15,562 nucleotides of DNA from an uncultured Clostridia bacterium. GTDB taxonomy: Bacteria > Bacillota > Clostridia > Lachnospirales > Lachnospiraceae. The notes below the pieces were generated by a model. That model did no database searches. It was not told the origin of the DNA and saw only the letters and a program-made list of their open reading frames with translations. Position 1 is the first letter of the stretch; each line of letters begins with the position of its first letter. The stretch is taken from positions 1 through 15,562 of the forward strand of contig CAMHMG010000048.1 in assembly GCA_946186175.1 (NCBI GenBank), in the 5' to 3' direction. This document shows, piece by piece, positions 1 through 7,467 of this stretch. The translations under genes and the position numbers were made by a program.

Positions 1-1
1 T

Positions 2-118
2 AATGTTTGTATGTATGTTGATGAACTTGATGGAAAACCCATTGGAGGTGGGGACAGAGATACTTTGTTCCGGTTACGTGATGCGCTTTATCAAGAAATT
101 TGTGATGCGACAGAATGA
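2..118 (+). CDS. C-terminal tail of a probable class IV (fold-type IV) PLP aminotransferase, 5' end outside window
   Basis: Only the last 38 codons are present, in an open frame ending in TGA at 116-118. The residues include VDELDGKPIGGGDRDTLFRL. The pattern of a short hydrophobic strand, then D-G-K-P-I-G-x-G and a closing helix of about 20 residues, resembles the C-terminus of class IV aminotransferases (branched-chain or D-amino-acid type). The usual 'KPGP' after the glycines is replaced by DRDT, so the family call is tentative and no substrate can be named. The regulator gene begins 33 bases after the stop without an obvious terminator between them, so the two may be co-transcribed. Confidence 0.4.
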   Translation, partial: NVCMYVDELDGKPIGGGDRDTLFRLRDALYQEICDATE

Positions 119-151
119 TTGATATTGTGGTATGAAAGAGAGGCGCTGTCT

Positions 152-1312
152 ATGGCATTGACAGTTGGTAATTTATATAAGGAATCAGAAAAATATAAAA
201 TGAAGCTTCTTGCTGGTGATGGAGGAATGGCTAATCTTGTGAGCTGGATACATATTGTAGAAACAGTGGATGGAGCAGGATTTCTTCATGGAAACGAGAT
301 AGTGATAACTGAGGGTACCATATGCAGAACGGAAGAAGATCTGATGAAATATATGGAAGAGGTGTATATACGAAAAGCAAGTGCGGTTATTATTAATACG
401 GGAATGTTTATTATGGAGATTCCTTCTACTGTGATTCTTTTTTGTAATGAAAAGAAGCTTCCTCTGTTTACAGTACCATGGGAGATTCCTCTTGTTGATC
501 TAACCACGGATTTTTGTAAAAGGATAGTAGAACATGTGGCAAGGCAGGATAGTATAGCCACAACATTTAAAAATCTTATATTTCATGTTGGCGATGAGCA
601 TATGCTTGTAAATCAGATGGAGAGATACGGCTACATGCATGACAGCACTATGGCTATTGTATGTATTTCGTTGGAAGGAGAATGGGAAAGTAGTGAAGTC
701 TCCGATGAAAGCAGGAAAATTAAATATATTGCAGAGCATTCAGCAAAGAGAACAAAGGATCAGTATATTTCTTTTGAATATCAGGATAAAAGAATAGTTG
801 TACTTTTCGATTATAGTGATGCGGAAGTTGAGGCATATACAGATACTTTGTTTAAGACTCTATCTGCTAACAGGCTGGTCCCATATATTTATATTGGTGT
901 TGGGGATAATATGAGGGGGCTTGAGGCTCAGGATAATAATTTTATGAGAGCGTTTGTTGCTTGTAGAATAGGCATAAAAAGAAACGAGCATGTATTAAGC
1001 TATAAGGAACTAGGGTTATATAAATTATTAGTCAATGTTAAGAATAATGAAGTATTATATGAGATGTACCAAAGTACTTTGGGCAAGCTTGAAGAGCATG
1101 ACCGTGAAAATGGTACAAAGTATAGGCATTTTTTAGATGCATATATAGAGTGTGACGGCAATACAGGAAAAGTAAGTGAAGCGTTATATATTCATAGAAA
1201 TACGGTAAATAATTACATAAAAAAGGTTGAAGAAATTCTTGGTATAGACATTATGTCGTGGGAAAACAGGGCATTGCTTTATACATCTTATTGCATCAGA
1301 AACATTCTTTGA
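152..1312 (+). CDS. PucR-family transcriptional regulator
   Basis: A 386-residue regulator. Residues about 1-125 match the PucR N-terminal ligand-sensing domain: it starts MALTVGNLYK, followed by LVSWIHIVE and a helix-strand pattern with GNEIVITEG. The middle is a GGDEF-like/unassigned region with the strand pair IVVLFDYSD and IYIGVGDN. Residues about 328-366 form the C-terminal PucR helix-turn-helix (FLDAYIECDGNTGKVSEAL, then IHRNTVNNYIKKVEEILGID). Members of this family mostly activate genes for purine, proline, GABA or other amino-compound catabolism. I chose the ATG at 152 because AGAGAGG lies 8 bases before it and the protein then begins exactly as family members do. An upstream in-frame TTG at 119 has no ribosome site. 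Its most likely target is the adjacent dehydrogenase promoter, where a palindrome sits upstream of the -35 box. The ligand is unknown. Confidence 0.9.
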   Translation: MALTVGNLYKESEKYKMKLLAGDGGMANLVSWIHIVETVDGAGFLHGNEIVITEGTICRTEEDLMKYMEEVYIRKASAVIINTGMFIMEIPSTVILFCNEKKLPLFTVPWEIPLVDLTTDFCKRIVEHVARQDSIATTFKNLIFHVGDEHMLVNQMERYGYMHDSTMAIVCISLEGEWESSEVSDESRKIKYIAEHSAKRTKDQYISFEYQDKRIVVLFDYSDAEVEAYTDTLFKTLSANRLVPYIYIGVGDNMRGLEAQDNNFMRAFVACRIGIKRNEHVLSYKELGLYKLLVNVKNNEVLYEMYQSTLGKLEEHDRENGTKYRHFLDAYIECDGNTGKVSEALYIHRNTVNNYIKKVEEILGIDIMSWENRALLYTSYCIRNIL

Positions 1313-1328
1313 TTGTGCACTTGCACAA
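1313..1328. promoter_or_regulatory. Perfect palindrome TTGTGCACTTGCACAA, candidate activator operator
   Basis: Two 6-base arms, TTGTGC and GCACAA, are separated by ACTT. The site starts on the base after the pucR stop codon and ends 21 bases before the -35 hexamer of the dehydrogenase promoter. Its centre is therefore about 64 bases before the predicted transcription start, a typical upstream activator position. With only a 4-base spacer and no T-run it does not look like a terminator. That it binds the adjacent PucR protein is inference. Confidence 0.45.
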
Positions 1329-1349
1329 GATTTAATGTTTGATGAACTA

Positions 1350-1378
1350 TTGCAATATGACTATTATGATGGTATAGT
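1350..1378 (+). promoter_or_regulatory. Sigma-70-type promoter of the iron alcohol dehydrogenase gene
   Basis: TTGCAA (1350-1355) and TATAGT (1373-1378) are separated by 17 bases, a near-consensus vegetative promoter. The predicted start is near 1385, giving a leader of about 119 bases that contains the hairpin at 1394-1436. Confidence 0.55.
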
Positions 1379-1393
1379 CTGCATATTGAAAGA

Positions 1394-1436
1394 AACGGGC
1401 AAAGATGTCAAACAGAAATTGACATTTTTGCCCGTT
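1394..1436 (+). terminator. Long hairpin in the leader of the dehydrogenase gene (terminator or attenuator)
   Basis: The arms AACGGGCAAAGATGTCAA (1394-1411) and TTGACATTTTTGCCCGTT (1419-1436) pair over 18 positions, 17 Watson-Crick plus one G-U, around a 7-base loop. The following tract (GTTATTTATAAG) is only moderately U-rich. Because a good promoter lies just upstream, the hairpin is probably in the dehydrogenase transcript. It may also end read-through from pucR. Confidence 0.6.
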
Positions 1437-1503
1437 GTTATTTATAAGTACTAATTTGCATTCGGTAAAGAATTGTTTTACTAATGAATTGGAGGTAGAT
1501 AAT

Positions 1504-2607
1504 ATGGCATTTCAGGTATTGATGCCTCGCAAAACCCTTATTGGCAAAGACGCCTTAAAGCTTGCGGGAAAAGACATAAAAGAATTAGGCAGTAAGGCAC
1601 TAATTGTATCTGGCAGAATAGTTGAAAGAAATGGAATTGTTGATTGGTTAAAACAGGTTCTTGAAACTGAAAAAATAGATTATACAGTGTTCACAGATAT
1701 TGTTGGAGAGCCTGATGATATAATGGTTGGTAATGCAAAGGAAGTATATGATAGTGAAAACTGTGATATGGTAATAGGCATTGGAGGTGGAAGCCCTCAG
1801 GATTCGGCTAAGGCTGTGTCGGCTTTGTCAGGATATGTTCCTATAGTATTGATTCCTACGACAGCAGGTTCGGGATCGGAGGCAACAAAGTTCTATTGTG
1901 TAACAGAAACTTCAACAAATACAAAAAAATTAATAACAGATGAGAGGATTATTCCAAGTCTTGCGATTATTGATCCTTCACTGTCTGTTACAGCACCAAA
2001 GTCAGTTACAGCAGCGACAGGAATGGATGCACTCACTCATGCAGTGGAGGCGTATACTTCGAGAAAGGCAACTCCGTATACTGATAGTCATGCACTTTCT
2101 GCAATAAAGAAAATATTTGAATATCTTCCAAGGGCCTATGAGTCTGGAGATGATATTGAAGCAAGAACACAGATGGCATACGCAGCTTATGAAGCGGGAG
2201 TTTGTATTAATAATGCAAGCGTTACTCTTGTTCATGGTATGAGCAGGCCGATTGGGGCACTTTTTCATGTACCCCATGGTATATCAAATGCAATGTTGAT
2301 TGATAAATGTTTGTCTTTTGCGAAAGAGGGATGTATGGAGAGGTTTGCAGATATTGGAAGAATATTGGGAGCACAGGGAAATGATAAAGAGTGTACAGAC
2401 AGCTTCTTCATTTATCTCAAGGATTTAATCAAAACCATAGAGATTCCTACCCTTTCAGAGTATGGTCTGGATCGGGAGTGTTACTTTAATAATATTGGAA
2501 AGATGACAGAGGATGCGCTGGCAAGTGGCAGCCCGGCGAATACGATACGAGAAATTACCGGAAAAGATATTGAAAATTTGTACAGACAGCTATGGGAGAT
2601 ATCGTAA
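1504..2607 (+). CDS. Iron-containing (group III) alcohol dehydrogenase
   Basis: A 367-residue, full-length member of the iron-dependent alcohol dehydrogenase family, which reversibly reduces aldehydes to alcohols with NAD(P)H in the cytoplasm. The nucleotide-binding motif is GIGGGSPQDSAK (92-103), followed by IPTTAGSGSEAT (117-128). Metal ligands by spacing are D175 and H179 (ATGMDALTHAVEAY), H244 (TLVHGMSRPIG) and H258 (HVPHG). The 4- and 14-residue spacings equal those of FucO. The start at ATG 1504 is set by GGAGG shortly before it. A longer reading from TTG 1435 would begin inside the leader hairpin and is rejected. The gene has its own promoter and a terminator 19 bases after its stop, so it is probably a single-gene transcript. 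I infer that it reduces the semialdehyde made by the class III aminotransferase at 8244; sulfoacetaldehyde, succinate-semialdehyde and malonate-semialdehyde reductases all occur in this family. Confidence 0.92.
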   Translation: MAFQVLMPRKTLIGKDALKLAGKDIKELGSKALIVSGRIVERNGIVDWLKQVLETEKIDYTVFTDIVGEPDDIMVGNAKEVYDSENCDMVIGIGGGSPQDSAKAVSALSGYVPIVLIPTTAGSGSEATKFYCVTETSTNTKKLITDERIIPSLAIIDPSLSVTAPKSVTAATGMDALTHAVEAYTSRKATPYTDSHALSAIKKIFEYLPRAYESGDDIEARTQMAYAAYEAGVCINNASVTLVHGMSRPIGALFHVPHGISNAMLIDKCLSFAKEGCMERFADIGRILGAQGNDKECTDSFFIYLKDLIKTIEIPTLSEYGLDRECYFNNIGKMTEDALASGSPANTIREITGKDIENLYRQLWEIS

Positions 2608-2626
2608 TTTAACAATGGATTGAAGC

Positions 2627-2661
2627 AAAGGGGCTTTTACCAAGTGGTAGAAGCCCCTTTT
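2627..2661 (+). terminator. Intrinsic terminator after the alcohol dehydrogenase
   Basis: AAAGGGGCTTTTACC (2627-2641) pairs with GGTAGAAGCCCCTTT (2646-2660) around the tetraloop AAGT, with one G-U pair, followed by a short T-run. It ends only 12 bases before the ribosome site of the next gene, so that gene depends on read-through or on a promoter I cannot see. Confidence 0.85.
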
Positions 2662-2687
2662 CCATGAATAGACAGGAGGTGGCTGTA

Positions 2688-3305
2688 ATGCAAAAATATG
2701 TGATAACAATTGCCAGAGGTTTTGGCAGTGGAGGAAAAGAGATAGGTGTAAAGCTTGGACAACGGCTGGGGATTCCGTGCTACGAGCAGCAGATACTAAG
2801 GATGGCATCAGAATCAAGCGGCATTAACGAAGCACTGTTCAATCTTGCAGATGAGAAATTGGATAAGGGTGGAAGACTTAAGGGGCTTCCGTTCAATTAT
2901 ATTGTGGAACCATCGGATAAACGTTTTACTTCTAATAACAATCTCTTTAATATTCAGAGTGATATTATTAGAAAATTGGCAGATAACAGCTCTTTTATTG
3001 TTATTGGAAAATGTGCAGATTATGTACTCAAGGATTATTGCAATGTGGCCAGTTTTTATATAGAAGCTCCCAGAGCAGATTGTGTAGCATCAATTGTCAA
3101 GAAAATGGGAGTCACAGAAGAGGAAGCTCACAGGCTGATTGCAAAGACGGATAAATATAGGGCAGACTATTATAAGTATTATACCAAAGGAAATTATTGG
3201 ACGAATCCTGTTAATTATGACATGACACTTAATAGTGCAAGAGTTGGAAGAGACAGATGTGTAGATGTCATAGAAAATTATATCAAGGTGAAATTCGGAT
3301 TGTAG
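2688..3305 (+). CDS. Cytidylate-kinase-like family protein (Cytidylate_kin2 type)
   Basis: A 205-residue P-loop protein. The N-terminus VITIARGFGSGGKEIG (5-20) carries the glycine-rich nucleotide loop with K17. It is followed by the family-typical CYEQQIL (31-37), a second strand FIVIGKCADYVL (103-114), and a C-terminal block with RADYYKYYTKGNYW (158-171) and NYDMTLNSARVG. These match the cytidylate-kinase-like family common in clostridia. Its true substrate is not established, and it is distinct from housekeeping Cmk. ATG 2688 is chosen because AGGAGG sits 8 bases upstream; an in-frame ATG at 2664 has no ribosome site and touches the terminator. The gene sits between the dehydrogenase and the importer, 75 bases before livJ. 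Why a nucleotide kinase-like gene is here is unclear; a passenger gene or a small-molecule kinase role are both possible. Confidence 0.82.
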   Translation: MQKYVITIARGFGSGGKEIGVKLGQRLGIPCYEQQILRMASESSGINEALFNLADEKLDKGGRLKGLPFNYIVEPSDKRFTSNNNLFNIQSDIIRKLADNSSFIVIGKCADYVLKDYCNVASFYIEAPRADCVASIVKKMGVTEEEAHRLIAKTDKYRADYYKYYTKGNYWTNPVNYDMTLNSARVGRDRCVDVIENYIKVKFGL

Positions 3306-3346
3306 CATATGTACTGCAAAACGAATTACATATATGAAGCAAATTT

Positions 3347-3352
3347 TATAAT
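3347..3352 (+). promoter_or_regulatory. Possible -10 box of the importer operon
   Basis: TATAAT, an exact -10 consensus, lies 28 bases before the livJ start. The best -35 candidate is TTACAT at 3326-3331, with a short 15-base spacer, so the promoter is only a candidate. Confidence 0.35.
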
Positions 3353-3380
3353 GGAATATACTAAAAAGGAGGACAAAATT

Positions 3381-4592
3381 ATGAGAAGGAAAATAAGGAA
3401 AACAATTGCATTATTAACAACATTAACAATAGGAATGGGAATGCTTACAGGATGCGGAGCTGATTCTGCAGGTGAACAGGGGCAGGAGTCATCTTCGGGC
3501 AGTCCGGTAGAGGTTGAGGGTGATTTTGACGGTAGTGTATCAATTGCGGGTATAGCACCTCTTACAGGAAGCTTTGCAAGCTGGGGCGAAGGAGCGATAA
3601 ATGCATATAACCTTGCTATCAAGGAGGTAAATGAAGCCGGCGGTGTAAAGATTGATGGTAAATCGTACAAACTGGAATCTGCTGTTTTTGCTGATGATAA
3701 ATCAGATGCTACAGAGGCTGCAAGTGCTTATAACAATTGTGCGTCATATGATGTTAGTGCTGTTATAGGATCTTGTTCATCAAGCTGTACTTTGTCATTT
3801 GTTGAGACAGCACAAGAAAGCGGAATGTTGGTAATTACTCCGTATTCAACAAATGCAACCATTTGTAAAACTGGTGATTATATTTTCAGAGAATGTTTTT
3901 CAGATGCAAATCAGGGTCCTACATTGGCAAAAATGGCAACTGATGAATTTAAAGCAACTAATATAGCGATTGTAGCAGCTGAAGATTCAGACTACTGCGC
4001 AGGTCTTGCTGAAGCAATGGAAGGAGCATTGGATAGTACAGATGGTGTGACATATGAGCATTATGGCTGTGTTACTACAGATACAGATTATACGGCACAG
4101 ATTTCTAAAGCAATAGAGCAGGGTGCAGAAGTTATCATTTACCCTAATAACTATGATACGGTTCCGAACTTTGTACAGCAGGCTAGAGATGCGGGTTTTG
4201 ATGGTCCTATTCTTGGCGGTGATGCATGGGATGGTACGGATGTTACAGGATATGAGGATAAGTTTAATAATTGTTATTATCTTGCGCATGTTGATCTGTC
4301 TGCCGATACTGATGCTGTTAAGAATTATGTAAGTGCATACAAGGAAGAGTACGGAAGTGATAGTGGATTAAATGCAGTATCTTCACTTTATTATGATTCA
4401 ATAAAGATGTTAGTACAGGCAATGGAAGAGGCAGGAAGTACAGATCCTTCTGTAATTAAGGATGCATTATTAAATATCACATATGAGAGTATGGGTGGAA
4501 CAATTACTTATGATGAAAATGGAGATGCAGTTAAGCCGTTTACAATTGAAACGTTTGAAAACGGAGAACTGAAATATTATGGAAGCTTTTAA
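3381..4592 (+). CDS. LivJ/BraC-type substrate-binding lipoprotein of an ABC importer
   Basis: A 403-residue extracellular binding protein. A lipoprotein signal (MRRKIRKTIALL, then a hydrophobic stretch) ends in the lipobox LTGC with the lipidated cysteine at residue 25, followed by a Ser/Gly/Glu linker. The mature part opens with VSIAGIAPLTGSFASWGEGAI, the hallmark of leucine/isoleucine/valine-type periplasmic-binding folds, and continues with the two-lobe pattern (VIGSCSSSCTLSFVETAQ, ITPYSTNATICKTGDYIF). The usual pocket segment, typically GS.SS..., holds two cysteines here, so the ligand may not be a branched-chain amino acid. ATG 3381 follows a strong AAGGAGG site; upstream in-frame starts lack one. 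It is the first gene of livJHMGF plus aminotransferase. Relatives also bind amides, urea, aromatic compounds or other amino acids, so the substrate is open. Confidence 0.92.
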   Translation: MRRKIRKTIALLTTLTIGMGMLTGCGADSAGEQGQESSSGSPVEVEGDFDGSVSIAGIAPLTGSFASWGEGAINAYNLAIKEVNEAGGVKIDGKSYKLESAVFADDKSDATEAASAYNNCASYDVSAVIGSCSSSCTLSFVETAQESGMLVITPYSTNATICKTGDYIFRECFSDANQGPTLAKMATDEFKATNIAIVAAEDSDYCAGLAEAMEGALDSTDGVTYEHYGCVTTDTDYTAQISKAIEQGAEVIIYPNNYDTVPNFVQQARDAGFDGPILGGDAWDGTDVTGYEDKFNNCYYLAHVDLSADTDAVKNYVSAYKEEYGSDSGLNAVSSLYYDSIKMLVQAMEEAGSTDPSVIKDALLNITYESMGGTITYDENGDAVKPFTIETFENGELKYYGSF

Positions 4593-4614
4593 ATAGAGTT
4601 AATAATATGATAAT

Positions 4615-4655
4615 AAGTCAGGGCAGATATTGTTATCAGTAACTGCCCTTGACTT
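4615..4655 (+). other. Hairpin between the binding-protein gene and the permease gene
   Basis: AAGTCAGGGCAG (4615-4626) pairs with CTGCCCTTGACTT (4643-4655) with one bulged T. No proper U-tract follows. This position, after the binding-protein gene, commonly holds a partial terminator or RNA-stabilising stem that lets the binding protein be made in excess over the membrane parts. That role is inferred. Confidence 0.55.
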
Positions 4656-4679
4656 GTTAAGAGATGGAGATGAGAGCAG

Positions 4680-5567
4680 ATGACAAAATTAATACAGAGT
4701 TTAATGTATGGTTTAAATCTTGGTTCTATTTATGCACTTACAGCTCTCGGTTATACCATGGTTTATGGAATAATCAGAATGATAAATTTTGCTCATGGTG
4801 ATTTTATCATGGTTGGTGGTTTTACACTGTTCTATACTATTCCGGTAATGAAAAACATGGGTCTGCCATTATGGTTTGCGGTTGTGGTTGCCATAGGTGT
4901 GTGTGTCGTAGTTGGTGTACTTACAGAACAGATTGCTTATAAGCCGGTAAGAGGACAGGGTTCTACCACTGCTCTCATTACTGCATTAGGAATGAGTCTT
5001 GTTTTAGAAAATGGTGCTTTGGTGTTGTTTGGTTCGGCACCACGTAATGTACCGCCGATGTTTAGTCTTCCAACGATTGAATTATTAGGAGCATCAATAC
5101 CGGGACAGACATTATTGACATTGGCAATTGGAATAATTGTAATGGTCATTCTTTCATTCTTTATAAAATATACCAAGCTTGGTAAAGCAATGCGGGCTGT
5201 CCCTGAGGATAAGGTGGCATCAACACTCGTAGGTATAAATGTTAATAAAATTATTACTATAACATTTGCAATAGGATCGGGATTAGCGGCAATTGCGTCA
5301 ATGATGTATACCACATCTTATGTCAGTATTAAGAATGAATTGGGAATAAGCTTGGGACTTAAAGCGTTTGTAGCAGCAGTTTTAGGAGGAATAGGCAGTG
5401 TGGCGGGAGCAATGATAGGCGGATTGCTGCTTGGTATAGTTGAGATTTTAGTTAAGGTATATATGTTGCCCGGAACCTACGAAGCTGTTACATACCTGAT
5501 ATTGATAGTAGTATTACTTGTGCGCCCCACCGGACTTTTGGGTAAAGCAGTCAGTGAAAAAGTATAA
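4680..5567 (+). CDS. livH: LivH-type ABC permease
   Basis: A 295-residue integral membrane protein of the branched-chain-amino-acid permease family. The N-terminus LIQSLMYGLNLGSIYALTAL and then GYTMVYGIIRMINFAHGDF are family signatures. About eight hydrophobic segments follow, and the cytoplasmic coupling loop reads KLGKAMRAVPEDKVASTLVGI, which contacts the ATPases. A late GGIGSVAGAMIGGLLLGIVE segment is also typical. Length is close to E. coli LivH. The start has GGAG 10 bases upstream. It pairs with the LivM-type permease 18 bases downstream; the symbol reflects family position, not a proven leucine specificity. Confidence 0.93.
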   Translation: MTKLIQSLMYGLNLGSIYALTALGYTMVYGIIRMINFAHGDFIMVGGFTLFYTIPVMKNMGLPLWFAVVVAIGVCVVVGVLTEQIAYKPVRGQGSTTALITALGMSLVLENGALVLFGSAPRNVPPMFSLPTIELLGASIPGQTLLTLAIGIIVMVILSFFIKYTKLGKAMRAVPEDKVASTLVGINVNKIITITFAIGSGLAAIASMMYTTSYVSIKNELGISLGLKAFVAAVLGGIGSVAGAMIGGLLLGIVEILVKVYMLPGTYEAVTYLILIVVLLVRPTGLLGKAVSEKV

Positions 5568-5585
5568 TAGAAAGGAAGTGGGAAT

Positions 5586-6623
5586 ATGCCTAAGATAATG
5601 AAAAAGAAATATATAATTAATATTATAGCTGTGGCAATGGTATTCCTGCTCCTGTGTCTGCTTTTTGATACAGGACTGCTTGGAAGAAAAGCAGCGTATT
5701 TTAACGGTCTGGTTACAATTGGTATGTTTTATACAATTATTGTGTGTTCATTAAATCTTCTGACCGGATATATGGGAGAGTTTTCCTTAGGACATGCAGG
5801 TTTTATGTCTATTGGAGCCTATACATCTGCAATAGCCACAACATTGATTTCAGACCACGCAGAATTACCTAATATAGTTTTATACTTGTTGGCAATTGTG
5901 ATAGGTGGTCTTGCTGCCGCAATTGTAGGTGTGCTGGTAGGAATTCCTGCTTTAAGGTTAAGTGGTGATTATCTGTGTATTGTAACGGTTGCTGTTGCGG
6001 AAATCGTAAGAGTAATCCTAAGTAATTTCGGTATCCCTGCAATAACCGGAAGTGCCACATTTGGTAAATCCTTTGCAGGAATTGCTAAGGTCTCAGATTA
6101 TCATTATGTATTTATTACTATGGTAATATGTATTACCGTTATGTATTGCTATATCAGATCTCGTTATGGAAGAGCATTGATCTCAATTAGGGAAGACAGA
6201 ATAGCTGCAGCAGCATCAGGAATTAATGTTACGAAAACTAAAGTGATGACATTTACTATTTCTGCCGCATTTGCAGGTGTGGCAGGAGCAATATATGCTC
6301 ATTATATTACTACATTAGTACCTACATATTTTAATTTTTCAAAATCTTCAGAATTTCTTGCGATAGTAATACTAGGTGGAAGTGGTTCTATGACAGGTTC
6401 TATAGTTGCTGCACCGATATTGTCTGCGTTACCACAGTTGATTTCATATGTATTTCCGGAATTTGCAAGTTATCGAATGTTGATTTATGCAATCGTACTT
6501 GTTGTTGTAATGATATTTAAGCCATCCGGATTGTTTGGCGGTAAAGAATTTTCATTACCAAATTTGTTGTTGGATAGAAACTATAGAAAGAAGAAAGTCT
6601 CTTTGGATGAAAATAAGGCGTGA
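5586..6623 (+). CDS. livM: LivM-type ABC permease
   Basis: A 345-residue membrane protein with a charged N-terminus (MPKIMKKKY) and about ten hydrophobic segments. The family blocks GYMGEFSLGHAGFMSIGAY and LRLSGDYLCIVTVAVAEIVR are present, as is the coupling loop RYGRALISIREDRIAAAASG, followed by FAGVAGAIYAHYITTLVP. The C-terminal tail after FKPSGLFGGKEF is cytoplasmic and basic. AGGAAG lies 7 bases before the ATG. It forms the second half of the transmembrane pore with the preceding LivH-type protein. Confidence 0.93.
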   Translation: MPKIMKKKYIINIIAVAMVFLLLCLLFDTGLLGRKAAYFNGLVTIGMFYTIIVCSLNLLTGYMGEFSLGHAGFMSIGAYTSAIATTLISDHAELPNIVLYLLAIVIGGLAAAIVGVLVGIPALRLSGDYLCIVTVAVAEIVRVILSNFGIPAITGSATFGKSFAGIAKVSDYHYVFITMVICITVMYCYIRSRYGRALISIREDRIAAAASGINVTKTKVMTFTISAAFAGVAGAIYAHYITTLVPTYFNFSKSSEFLAIVILGGSGSMTGSIVAAPILSALPQLISYVFPEFASYRMLIYAIVLVVVMIFKPSGLFGGKEFSLPNLLLDRNYRKKKVSLDENKA

Positions 6624-6672
6624 GATTGATTCAGATATGATATGAAAAGAACTGGAATAGAAGGTGATGTAT

Positions 6673-7467
6673 ATGAAACAGGAAGATACGCCGGTATTAG
6701 AAACAAAAAGTCTTGGAATTCAATTTGGAGGTCTTAAGGCTGTAAATGATGTTAATATCGAAATATACAAAGGCGAATTAATAGGACTTATCGGACCTAA
6801 TGGTGCCGGGAAAACAACTATATTTAATCTGATTACAGGCATATACACTCCTACAACAGGTAGTTACCTTTTGTGTGGAGAGAGAATGAATGGCTTAAAA
6901 ACACATCAGGTCGTAAATGCAGGGATAGCAAGAACATTTCAAAATATAAGATTGTTTAAGAAAATGACAGTACTTGATAATGTACGGGTCGCATTTAACA
7001 AAAATATGAAGGCTAATCTTTTACAATCAATTTTCAGAACGCCATACTATTGGAAAGAGGAGGCAGACACTACAGCTAAAGCTATGGATTTACTAAAACT
7101 TTTCAAACTGGATGGGTTCGCTGATCAGTATGCCGAGAATCTTCCGTATGGTAAACAACGCCTTTTAGAAATTGCCAGAGCACTTGCTACGGATATGAAG
7201 CTGCTTCTTTTGGATGAGCCCGCGGCGGGAATGAATCCGGTGGAAACTGCTGAATTAAAAGAGTCTATAAAAATGCTCAGAGAAAAATTTGGGATTCCTA
7301 TTCTTCTGATCGAGCATGATATGAGTCTGGTCATGAGCATATGTGAGCGTATTTATGTTCTTAATTTTGGCGAGATTCTTGCATCGGGAACACCTGACGA
7401 GATAGCATCTAATAAGGATGTGATAGAAGCATATCTGGGAAAAGAGGATGAAGGTGGTGAGGTCTGA
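6673..7467 (+). CDS. livG: LivG-type ABC transporter ATP-binding protein
   Basis: A 264-residue ATPase that powers the importer on the inner face of the membrane. The Walker A loop GPNGAGKTT is at 41-49, the Q-loop segment RTFQNIRLF at 87-95, the signature LPYGKQRLLEIARAL at 157-171 (the LivG-type variant rather than LSGGQ), Walker B LLLLDEP at 177-183, and the switch histidine H215 in LLIEHDMSLVM. The long insert between Q-loop and signature (NMKANLLQSIFRTPYYW) is usual for LivG. I chose ATG 6673 because AAGGTGAT is placed right before it; the GTG and ATG just upstream (6664, 6667) overlap that site. Its stop overlaps the start of livF by one base (TGATG), indicating translational coupling. 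Confidence 0.94.
   Translation: MKQEDTPVLETKSLGIQFGGLKAVNDVNIEIYKGELIGLIGPNGAGKTTIFNLITGIYTPTTGSYLLCGERMNGLKTHQVVNAGIARTFQNIRLFKKMTVLDNVRVAFNKNMKANLLQSIFRTPYYWKEEADTTAKAMDLLKLFKLDGFADQYAENLPYGKQRLLEIARALATDMKLLLLDEPAAGMNPVETAELKESIKMLREKFGIPILLIEHDMSLVMSICERIYVLNFGEILASGTPDEIASNKDVIEAYLGKEDEGGEV

Noticed and set aside
1435..1503. N-terminal extension of the alcohol dehydrogenase from a TTG at 1435
   Set aside because: The codon lies inside the leader hairpin, has no ribosome site, and the family start MAFQ... at 1504 follows a clear GGAGG.
2664..2687. Earlier ATG for the cytidylate-kinase-like gene
   Set aside because: It immediately follows the terminator and has no Shine-Dalgarno; the AGGAGG at 2674-2679 fits the ATG at 2688 and would be inside the longer frame.
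3303..3322. Possible second copy of the 1313-1328 palindrome before livJ (TTGTAG ... CTGCAA)
   Set aside because: The spacer is 8 bases rather than 4 and the arms do not match each other exactly, so it is not convincing as the same operator.
3309..3380. Longer start for the binding protein
   Set aside because: It would bury the signal peptide behind 24 extra residues; ATG 3381 has AAGGAGG and gives a normal lipoprotein signal.
4937..5314. 125-codon minus-strand open frame over livH, and a similar one at 3326-3670 over livJ
   Set aside because: These are reverse-strand shadows of clearly conserved genes; no ribosome site or recognisable protein.
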